Assembly: GCA_016219515.1 (NCBI GenBank)
Contig: JACRMU010000002.1
Span: 1 to 32,051, forward strand
Source: Deltaproteobacteria bacterium
GTDB lineage: Bacteria; Desulfobacterota; Deferrimicrobia; Deferrimicrobiales; Deferrimicrobiaceae
DNA: 32,051 bases
Direction of reading: 5' to 3'
Translations under genes and position numbers: made by a program
Notes under the pieces: model-generated
What the model saw: only the letters and a program-made list of their open reading frames with translations
Told to the model about the DNA's origin: nothing
Database searches by the model: none
Shown here: positions 25,892 to 32,051 of the stretch, in pieces
Layout: each line of letters opens with the position of its first letter
Position numbering within the stretch: position 1 is the first letter of the stretch

Positions 25892-28144
25892 CTACACCTC
25901 CCACATCCGCTCCTCGAAGTCCTTCCCCGGCAGTTCCGCCGTAAAGGTCCCGTACATCGGCCAGCGCTCCCCGATCAGGCCGTTTCCGGAAAGCGTCATG
26001 AAGAAATCGATCGTGTCCTCTCCTTCGCAACGAAGCAGCCGGAACGGGATCCCAAGCTCCAGCACCTTCTGAAATGCGGCCGATATCGTTTCCGGGTGTG
26101 TCCCGGCATCCTTGTCGTCGGCGGTTTCCTCGATGGTACCCGCGGACAGCGCCAACGTCCTGTCGGAAGGCCCGATGACCATCGAGATCTTCCGGTTTTT
26201 CGTCGGGAAGAGGAATTCCACCTCGATCGGCGTTTCGATCTCGCTCACCGCCGGAATGAAATCGGCCCGCAGGTAAAGGAACGATTCATCGAACCCGTAA
26301 AAAAGGCAGGCAAGAATGCCGTGGCCGGCACGGTGCATCGTCCCGAAGCCGGGATTCGGGACGTAGCGCGTGGCGCCGCTCCATTCGAAGTAGGAAGTGA
26401 TATTTCCGCTGATTCGAGGACGCAGATACATCCTCGGGCTTTGCAGGTAGCTGGTCCCCGCGGGCATGCGGTCGGGCCGGATGATGGGAATGTCGAGCGC
26501 ATCGGGCGATGCCTCCCCCATCTCCCGGTAGGCCGCCTTGAGCTGGTGTCGGAAAAGGCGGTCGAATTCGGGCCCGTGCGGGGTGAAATGCTCATCCCCG
26601 TACCACCAGCACCAGTCGGATCCCTCCGCGACGAAAAGATGTTCCCTGGCTTTTTGCAGGTTCGGGGGAAGCTCTTCGCCGGTTTTTCGCGCGTGATCCT
26701 GACGCACCTGCCACAGGGACCTCGCCCGTGTCAGCAATTCCCACGCTTTCCGGTCTTCCGGGTGCCCTATCCAGATGTTGAATGTGCCGTCGATCCAGGA
26801 ACCCGTGGGAATATTTTTTAGTGTATCTATATTATCAGTATGTTGCATGGCTTCGGATAATGTACAGCATGATATATCCGGCCCCATTTTTCCGAGCCGG
26901 TCCATGAGCGTCCGCAGGAAGAGGCGCCCGGAGTCGTAGAAATATTCCCAGGCGTTTTCTCCATCCAGGATCACCGGGATCGTGTAGGTCTCTTTCCTTG
27001 TCTCGCGAGGCAGGGATGCGAGCCGTTTGTGGATCGATTGGATTTTTTGGACGAAATCGTTTACCGCTTCGAAGGTTCCCCAGCGGGAATATTCGAACCC
27101 GATGAGGTCGGAGAGGCGGTGGTCCCGGAAGAAAAGGCGCAGCGGACCGCCCGAGGTTTCCGCCAGGTACGGACGATAGAGCCAGTCGGGATCCACGGGG
27201 ATCCCCTCGGTGTCCCTCCGGACGGTCTTTCCCAATGCCCTCGCGAGGAGCCCTTCGTCCGTGGCGCTCCAGCGGAAGCCGGCGCGGGCGGAGAGTTCCA
27301 GGGATGCGGGACTGATCGATCCTTCGGAGGGCCATACGCCGGCGGGATACGATCCGAACAGGGATCGGAACGCCTCCCTCCCCTCGATCAGCTGGTCGAG
27401 GGCGTCTTCGGGATACGCGAAAGGCACCTTGGGAAGCGGCGCACCCGGGAGGGCGTCCTGCGCCGCATGCGTATCGATGAGAAGCGGAAGGATCGGATGA
27501 TACATCGGCGACGAGGAGAGCTCCCCCCCGTTTTCCTCCGACAGCTTCCGGTATTCCGGGATCACCAGGGCCATGGTTTCGATCTGCCGGTCCAGCACGT
27601 AGTTCTTTTCCCTCTCCGTGTATCCCCTCCCCTTCCGCCATAGCCGGGAAAGCTCCTGGTCCTCCTCCCGCAGGAGGGGGTGGAACCACGTCAGGTTGAA
27701 GAGGGTCATGAGATCGGTGTATTCGGAAGCGCCGAATCCGCCCGGCTGCCCCGGCTTGCCGACGGAACGGCGGGCGTCTTCCTGCCGCATGTAAAGGTCC
27801 GCGTACCGCGTCTGGGGAAGGATCATCGTCGGGGGGAAGGCGGAGAAGAAGTTCCGGAGAAGGAACTCCTCTTCCTCCCGCGTCAGGTCGAGGGCGTTCT
27901 TCCGGGAAAGGGTGAGGAAAATGTCCTCCGCCCCGTTCTCCGCGTAATCCTTGAGCTGCACGAGAAGGGACGGGACGAGATTCACGGTGTGGCGGACCTC
28001 CGGAAACTGCCGGAAGATCCGGGGGAGCACCAGGTAGTCCTTGATGGCGTGGAGGCGGACCCAGGGAAGAATGTAGGTCCCCGTTTCCGGGTCCTTGTAA
28101 TACGGCTGGTGCATGTGCCAGAGAAAGCAGACGTGGACTTTCAT
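25892..28144 (-). CDS. Glycoside hydrolase family 57 protein
   Basis: A 750-residue enzyme of the GH57 alpha-glucan group (alpha-amylase, amylopullulanase or glucanotransferase type). The conserved regions appear in order: HMHQP (10-14), YHPILPLL (215-222), GVWPSEGSISP with candidate nucleophile E274, FRDHRLSDLIGF with candidate acid D346 (D341 nearby), and LDGENAWEYF near 395. A C-terminal domain of about 200 residues follows (from SPRMYLRPRISG), probably beta-rich. There is no signal peptide, so cytoplasmic action on glycogen-like polymers is likely. ATG at 28144, 15 bases after the TPR gene. It is the last gene of the operon, and its 3' end is duplicated beyond the neighbouring barrel gene. 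Confidence 0.93.
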   Translation of the reverse strand: MKVHVCFLWHMHQPYYKDPETGTYILPWVRLHAIKDYLVLPRIFRQFPEVRHTVNLVPSLLVQLKDYAENGAEDIFLTLSRKNALDLTREEEEFLLRNFFSAFPPTMILPQTRYADLYMRQEDARRSVGKPGQPGGFGASEYTDLMTLFNLTWFHPLLREEDQELSRLWRKGRGYTEREKNYVLDRQIETMALVIPEYRKLSEENGGELSSSPMYHPILPLLIDTHAAQDALPGAPLPKVPFAYPEDALDQLIEGREAFRSLFGSYPAGVWPSEGSISPASLELSARAGFRWSATDEGLLARALGKTVRRDTEGIPVDPDWLYRPYLAETSGGPLRLFFRDHRLSDLIGFEYSRWGTFEAVNDFVQKIQSIHKRLASLPRETRKETYTIPVILDGENAWEYFYDSGRLFLRTLMDRLGKMGPDISCCTLSEAMQHTDNIDTLKNIPTGSWIDGTFNIWIGHPEDRKAWELLTRARSLWQVRQDHARKTGEELPPNLQKAREHLFVAEGSDWCWWYGDEHFTPHGPEFDRLFRHQLKAAYREMGEASPDALDIPIIRPDRMPAGTSYLQSPRMYLRPRISGNITSYFEWSGATRYVPNPGFGTMHRAGHGILACLFYGFDESFLYLRADFIPAVSEIETPIEVEFLFPTKNRKISMVIGPSDRTLALSAGTIEETADDKDAGTHPETISAAFQKVLELGIPFRLLRCEGEDTIDFFMTLSGNGLIGERWPMYGTFTAELPGKDFEERMWEV
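25904..25939. repeat. Direct repeat, right copy (GH57 3' end)
   Basis: Partner of 24924-24959, offset exactly 980 bases, 33 of 36 positions identical. It lies within the coding end of the GH57 gene (residues AELPGKDFEERM on the minus strand), so this is presumably the original copy. Confidence 0.8.
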
Positions 28145-28159
28145 CCGGCGACGGTTCCC

Positions 28160-28855
28160 CTATTCCGCCTGGGAAAGCTTGAGTTCGACGAACTCCTTCA
28201 TCCGGGGATCGGAGGCCTCCGTGAGAATCCGCCGGTACAGCGCGACGGCTTCCTGCTTCCGCCCCGCAAGCTCCAGCGTGCGCGCCTCCCCGAATTGCGC
28301 CTGGGCCTTCAGCGTCCCCCCGGCGGCTGCCGCTGCGTCCCGGTAGGCGACGGCCGCCGCCGCATGGTCCCCCTTGGCCTCGAGCGCCTGCGCCAGCCCT
28401 TGCCGGAGGAGGAACGGCATGATCTCTTCCGCCTTGCCGGTCTGGATCGCGGCGCGGAAATTCGCCTCGCTCAAGGCGTAGTTCCCCCGAAGGAATGCGA
28501 TGCTTCCCAGGTAATACCTGGCGTACACCGCCGCCTTGGTTCCCGGGTGCATGTTGACGTGGGAGGCAAGGAACTGCTCCAGGCGCGCGAGCTTTTCGTC
28601 GTCCGCCGCGGGGGCCTGCAGGAGCTCCCTCGCCCGGTTCAAGTGGGGCCACAGCTCGCGGGCCGCCTTGTTTTCCTCCCAACGGAAATAGGCCTGGGCG
28701 CCGAAGACCCCTCCCAGAAGGAGCAGGATTCCCAGCACCCCGGCCAGCACCTTGGCGCGGTTTTCCTTCGTCCACTCGACCGTCCGCCCGAACGCCGAAA
28801 GGAATTCGTCCGGGCCTTTCAGGTCCTTGCGGGTGTACTTGATCTTTTCCGCCAT
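28160..28855 (-). CDS. Membrane-anchored tetratricopeptide-repeat protein
   Basis: A 231-residue protein: cytoplasmic basic N-terminus (MAEKIKYTRKDLKGPDEF), one membrane helix (about 36-56), then helical TPR-like repeats in the periplasm (ARYYLGSIAFLRGNYALSEANFRAAI; LRQGLAQALEAKGDHAAA; FGEARTLELAGRKQEAVALYRRIL). The layout resembles YfgM-type ancillary proteins and other TPR scaffold proteins. It sits 12 bases after the PHP gene and 15 before GH57. The partner is unknown. Confidence 0.85.
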   Translation of the reverse strand: MAEKIKYTRKDLKGPDEFLSAFGRTVEWTKENRAKVLAGVLGILLLLGGVFGAQAYFRWEENKAARELWPHLNRARELLQAPAADDEKLARLEQFLASHVNMHPGTKAAVYARYYLGSIAFLRGNYALSEANFRAAIQTGKAEEIMPFLLRQGLAQALEAKGDHAAAAVAYRDAAAAAGGTLKAQAQFGEARTLELAGRKQEAVALYRRILTEASDPRMKEFVELKLSQAE

Positions 28856-28867
28856 CCGTTTTCCCCT

Positions 28868-29515
28868 TTATATCCTTCCTTCCAGAAGCTCCAACGCGTT
28901 TTTCTGCATCCGGCCCGCGTCCGCCTCGGAAAGGCCCGCGCCCCGGATGATCTTCAAAGCGGCATCCCACGTCGTGAAGTCGCCCGGAGAATGCGAATCG
29001 GTATTGTACACCATGCGGGCGCCGTGTTTCGCGGCCAATCGCGCGACATGGCCGTTCGTCAGCGAGTGGCCTCTGCGCGCGGTGATTTCCAGGAGCACGC
29101 CGTTTTTCTTCGCCAGCAGGACCTCTTCCTCCGTGATCAGGCCGGGATGCGCCAGGATGTCCGCCTTGGCGCGGATCGCCGCAAGGTTGGTCCCTTTCGG
29201 TACGGGCTCCACGATCGTCTCCCCGTGCACGATGACCACCTTTGCGCCTTTCTTCCTCGCCAGCGCCACGAGCGGCGCGATCAGGCGGGGGGGCACGTGC
29301 GTGATCTCCACGCCGGGATATACCTTGGCTCCCACCTTCCCCCGCAGTTCGTCGCAGACGTGCGACATCCCTTTCAGGACATGTTCGAGGTTGGAGGGAT
29401 CCGCGTGGTCCGTGATGGCAAGATGGGTGTATCCGGCAAACAGGGCCCGGGAAACGACCTCGGACGGGATGAGCTCCCCGTCGCTGAACGTGGAATGCAT
29501 GTGAAGATCGATCAT
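28868..29515 (-). CDS. PHP-domain metal-dependent hydrolase
   Basis: A 215-residue histidinol-phosphatase-like PHP protein. Metal ligands typical of the family are visible: H5 and H7 in DLHMHSTFSDG, ITDHAD, GVEITH, VHGE, LAHPGL and NTDSHSPGD. It could be a phosphoesterase acting on a nucleotide or sugar phosphate. ATG 29515 overlaps the stop of the receiver gene (ATGA) and has GGGAGGGAA upstream. Confidence 0.88.
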   Translation of the reverse strand: MIDLHMHSTFSDGELIPSEVVSRALFAGYTHLAITDHADPSNLEHVLKGMSHVCDELRGKVGAKVYPGVEITHVPPRLIAPLVALARKKGAKVVIVHGETIVEPVPKGTNLAAIRAKADILAHPGLITEEEVLLAKKNGVLLEITARRGHSLTNGHVARLAAKHGARMVYNTDSHSPGDFTTWDAALKIIRGAGLSEADAGRMQKNALELLEGRI

Positions 29516-30552
29516 ATTCCCTCCCCCTCGAGGAATTGCCGGACGACGCACTCCACCGCATCCCGGATCTCTTCCGGCGACAGCTGCTCCATCTCCTGGA
29601 CCTTGAGGGAGCATCCGAGCTTCTCGACGCGGCTCTGGAAGAGCCGGAGCGTGTTCTTTCCCAGCCCGAAATTGGTGAACGTCTTCCCCATCACCGCCAG
29701 GACGGCCCGCGCGTCGGCGCCCCGGGTGTAGTCGGACACCGCCAGCAGCCCATCGAGGGAACTGGACACCTCGTCCTTGAGAAAGGCGATGATCCCCACG
29801 GGCCGGGGAGCGATCGCGTACCAGACGGGCGAAACGGATTGCAGGTAAGGGAACGCGTAGAGGAGCAAAGCGTTCTCCTCGCCCACCCGGATCTTCCCGA
29901 ACTTGCCGAGCGGAAATCCATCCTTCCTCCGCAGGGCGAAGAATGCGCCGTCCGCTTCGAATTCCCGGAACCGGCCCAGCGCCGTGACGACCCCTTCCAG
30001 AAAAAAGGGATCCGGGAGGAAGAGGACGATCCGTCCCGCTTTCCCGTCCCCGAACGGGCCCATCTCCTCCATGCGGCTTTTCAGCCGCGCGATGTCTTCG
30101 GGAGGGAGAAACTCGCATTTCGCGGGGAGCGATTCGAACGCTCCGAACCTCGGGAACCCCTGTCCCCCCGGGATGAGATCGGGGAAAAGGATGCGCTGGA
30201 TCCGGAGGAGAATCTCCTCTTCCTGGAACGGCCTTCGCAAGAATTCGTCCACCCCCGGGAGGAATCCCGGGACGCCCTGTTCCTTGTCGCTCAGGAAAAG
30301 GATCGGGACACCCATCGTGTTCGGGTTGGTGCGAAGTATCCGCACGAGCCGGTCGGGCGACAGCAATCCGGCGGAGAGGTCCAGCAGCAGGAGGTCCGGA
30401 TGGTGGAGAAGCGCCTCGGAGAGCGCTTTACTCCCGTCGGAGGCCTCGATGACCTCCAGCCCCTTCCCCCGCAAGAGGTTTCCCAGGGATCGCCGGGACT
30501 CCGAGGAGGGGTCTGCGATCAGGATTTTTTTCGATGCGGAGGTCGCCGTCAT
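29512..30552 (-). CDS. Receiver-domain protein with atypical phospho-acceptor site and unassigned C-terminus
   Basis: A 346-residue protein. Residues 8-120 are a CheY-like receiver: KILIADPSS, D58 (LLLLDLS), S88 (LFLSDKE), but the acidic pocket has a single D14 and the conserved Lys before Pro is Arg (LRRPF), so phosphorylation chemistry may be altered. Residues about 170-346 form a second domain (RIVLFLPDPFFLEGVV; VWYAIAPRPVGIIAFL) that faintly resembles a small-GTPase-like fold without a P-loop; I cannot name it. ATG 30552 is chosen because it starts the receiver directly and has AAAGGGA upstream; an open frame continues to 30654 without support. Confidence 0.75.
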   Translation of the reverse strand: MTATSASKKILIADPSSESRRSLGNLLRGKGLEVIEASDGSKALSEALLHHPDLLLLDLSAGLLSPDRLVRILRTNPNTMGVPILFLSDKEQGVPGFLPGVDEFLRRPFQEEEILLRIQRILFPDLIPGGQGFPRFGAFESLPAKCEFLPPEDIARLKSRMEEMGPFGDGKAGRIVLFLPDPFFLEGVVTALGRFREFEADGAFFALRRKDGFPLGKFGKIRVGEENALLLYAFPYLQSVSPVWYAIAPRPVGIIAFLKDEVSSSLDGLLAVSDYTRGADARAVLAVMGKTFTNFGLGKNTLRLFQSRVEKLGCSLKVQEMEQLSPEEIRDAVECVVRQFLEGEGI

Positions 30553-30566
30553 GTCCGTCTTTCCCT

Positions 30567-31520
30567 TTAAAAGTTTCCCTGGAGGCGGTAATGCTCCTGC
30601 ATCTTCTCCATCATCGCTTCCACCAGCCACTCGTCCGCCGTGTGAAATCCGCACACTTCATCCTGCCGGCCAGCGGCGAAAATCCCGTACGCTCCGTCCT
30701 CCTTCAAGTACAAAAGGACCTCCTTTTCCTTCAGGGCTTCCGTCGGGTCGATCTCGCACCCCAAGTTTTTCGCGCCGTCCCGGATGCCCCCCGCCGGCCC
30801 GACGACGCAGACGTTTCGGCGCGCCGGCTCGTCGGATTCGAAGGAAAGGAATATTCGCTTGTAGATTTCCGGCCTGGGTCCGGCGGCGATCACGAGCCCC
30901 CGGAAATTCCCCTGCAAGGACACGTCCTGGGCCACCGCTTCCACGAGGCGGAGATACGTCTCCCGGGGGAGCGTAAAGTGCCGGTTTTTCCCGAGGTCCT
31001 TGTCGACGCGCTCCGGCGTGCCCATGAGGATGTCGAAGGCATCCCAGAAGGTTTTTTCCATGAGGTGCATGCGGTATAGCGGGCTTTTCTTCTGCCGAAG
31101 ATACTTTTTCTCTCCGGCGCGGTACAGTTCCTCGAAAACCTTGCCGTCCCTCGGATACGTGGCGGACTCCAGCATCCCCATCCCGCGGACCGTCTTCCGA
31201 AGCCTGCGCAACGTCAGCAAGGAACCGAAGTGGTCGGTTTCCGGCAGCACGACGCAGAATCGGTCGCGGGAAACGCGTGCGATGAGATCGGAATTCCGAA
31301 GCGCCTTCCGCATCCCGTCGACCATCCCGGAAAGCGCCCCGGAGGGCGGCTCCTCACGGAGCTTCTCCGCCGAAGAGGCGCCGTCGCCGAGAAAGAGGAA
31401 TACGAGAGAGAGCGGACGCCGGAACCGGCCGGCCTTGCTGCATTCCTTTTCCAGGCAATCCGCAAGGAAGTCCGCCGAGTAGGCGCCTGTTTCGGGGTCG
31501 CGAAGCGTGGCCTTCTCCAT
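30567..31520 (-). CDS. Degenerate GGDEF protein with possible DICT-like C-terminal domain
   Basis: A 317-residue protein. The first about 150 residues follow the GGDEF fold (LRDPETGAYSADFL; ALRNSDLIARV), but the GGDEF motif is SRDRF (84-88) and the first metal Asp is missing, so it should not make c-di-GMP. The C-terminal part (from TLPRETYLRLVEAVAQD, VIAAGPRPEIYKRIFLSF, VCVVGPAGG, LLYLKEDGAYGIFAA) has the helix/strand pattern I associate with DICT sensory domains; this is a suggestion only. The start at 31520 has AGGA eight bases upstream; 31535 in frame is an alternative. It is 14 bases ahead of the receiver gene. Confidence 0.72.
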   Translation of the reverse strand: MEKATLRDPETGAYSADFLADCLEKECSKAGRFRRPLSLVFLFLGDGASSAEKLREEPPSGALSGMVDGMRKALRNSDLIARVSRDRFCVVLPETDHFGSLLTLRRLRKTVRGMGMLESATYPRDGKVFEELYRAGEKKYLRQKKSPLYRMHLMEKTFWDAFDILMGTPERVDKDLGKNRHFTLPRETYLRLVEAVAQDVSLQGNFRGLVIAAGPRPEIYKRIFLSFESDEPARRNVCVVGPAGGIRDGAKNLGCEIDPTEALKEKEVLLYLKEDGAYGIFAAGRQDEVCGFHTADEWLVEAMMEKMQEHYRLQGNF

Positions 31521-31545
31521 GTGCCCGGTCCTCATGGACCCGCGG

Positions 31546-32031
31546 CTACATTTTGTACTTGCTGAAATCTTCGGGGTCCATCTTCTCGAGCAGCTCGGTC
31601 CACTTGTCCTTGTCGGCACCGGTGGCGGAGGCGTCGATGCGCACGGCTTTTTCGATGACGGCATCGTGGACGAGGATCGGGGCCTCCATGCGAAGCGCGA
31701 TGGCGATCGCGTCGCTGGGCCGCGTGTCGATCGCCACCGCCTTGCCGCCGGCATCGAGATGGAGCTCCGCGTAATAGGTGTTGTCCTTGATGTCGGTCAC
31801 CTCAACGCGAAGCAGGCGGACGCCCAACGTATCCATGACGTTCTTGAAGAGGTCGTGGGTCATCGGCCGCGGCATCCGGACCTTCTCCAGCCCGACGGCG
31901 ATGGCGTTGGCCTCCAGGATGCCGATCCAGATGGGAAGGATGTGCCGGTTCTCCGCATCCCGCAAAATGACGATCGGCGATTGGGTGGCGGGATCGACCG
32001 TGATTCCCACGACCTGCATTTCCTTAGGCAT
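31546..32031 (-). CDS. Bifunctional nuclease family protein (DUF151)
   Basis: A 161-residue protein of the BFN/DUF151 family: SPIVILRDAENRHILPIWIG, EANAIAVGLE, RPMTHDLFKNVMD, and the Asp-rich RPSDAIAIALR, followed by a shorter C-terminal (UvrB/C-like) segment. Members were described as having DNase/RNase activity in plants, though the role in bacteria is unsettled. ATG 32031 is backed by GGAAGGAG six to seven bases upstream, still within the window. The gene is complete and appears to head the minus-strand operon, although further genes may lie upstream outside the window. Confidence 0.93.
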   Translation of the reverse strand: MPKEMQVVGITVDPATQSPIVILRDAENRHILPIWIGILEANAIAVGLEKVRMPRPMTHDLFKNVMDTLGVRLLRVEVTDIKDNTYYAELHLDAGGKAVAIDTRPSDAIAIALRMEAPILVHDAVIEKAVRIDASATGADKDKWTELLEKMDPEDFSKYKM

Positions 32032-32051
32032 CGGGAGCTCCTTCCACGCCC

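Noticed and set aside
25886-25901. Hairpin GGAGG-GCTACA-CCTCC at the convergent ends of the barrel and GH57 genes as a terminator.
   Set aside because: Only a 5-bp stem, no T-run on either strand, and it includes the GH57 stop region; not enough to call.
26835-29561. A 908-codon open frame on the minus strand overlapping GH57, TPR and PHP genes.
   Set aside because: It is out of frame with three well-supported genes, is composed mostly of Gly/Arg/Pro/Ala as expected of a shadow frame in G+C-rich DNA, and has no recognisable domain.
30553-30654. N-terminal extension of the receiver protein to an ATG at 30654.
   Set aside because: It would overlap the upstream degenerate GGDEF gene by 88 bases and adds a Gly/Pro-rich leader not seen in receivers; 30552 has a ribosome-binding site.

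Overview
The window is a roughly 32 kb, high-G+C stretch of bacterial chromosome, almost fully coding, with many genes overlapping by 1-8 bases. The block thrS-infC-rpmI-rplT-pheS-pheT-ihfA, followed by a MerR-type gene, tRNA-Pro and surE-pcm-M23 peptidase, together with a 12-haem-motif cytochrome, thioredoxin-like maturation factors and a Cys-rich diguanylate cyclase, points to a deltaproteobacterial lineage in the broad sense (Geobacter-like / Desulfuromonadota or Deferrimicrobia-like). That placement is inferred from gene order and protein flavour; no search was run.

Left part (1-6144, + strand): a 5'-truncated dnaE, hflX, a CDP-alcohol phosphatidyltransferase (pgsA-like) and a PDZ/radical-SAM DUF512 protein, all overlapping and probably co-transcribed. 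A near-consensus promoter then drives tRNA-Val(GAC) and possibly the translation operon thrS, infC (with a rare ATC start), rpmI, rplT, pheS, pheT, ihfA and merR (6360-13693). The merR gene carries an apparent 1-base frameshift near its 3' end. A tRNA-Pro(GGG) with its own promoter precedes surE, pcm, an LytM-like lipoprotein, apt and tRNA-Arg(CCT).

Middle (16431-24262): a small HTH gene runs antisense into the 3' end of tRNA-Arg and is divergent from a membrane HEXXH protein across a shared promoter containing a 10-bp palindrome. Next comes a minus-strand operon: HAMP-like membrane protein, a cytochrome with 11 CXXCH motifs plus one CXXCK, and two TlpA-like thioredoxins. It diverges from a plus-strand operon: Cys-cluster GGDEF protein, dGTPase-like protein and a SAM methyltransferase.

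Right part (24499-32031): a DUF6982-like protein, then an AT-richer outer-membrane beta-barrel gene lying between two copies of a 36-bp direct repeat. One copy is the 3' end of the adjacent GH57 gene, suggesting a roughly 980-bp insertion. A long minus-strand operon follows: bifunctional-nuclease-family protein, a degenerate GGDEF protein with a possible DICT-like domain, a degenerate receiver protein, a PHP hydrolase, a TPR membrane protein and GH57 glycosidase. No intergenic gap exceeds 300 bases; no CRISPR array, rRNA or insertion sequence was seen.

The strongest items for a second look are the Gly replacing the third catalytic Asp of DnaE, the CXXCK-containing cytochrome operon, the merR frameshift, and the repeat-flanked outer-membrane gene.
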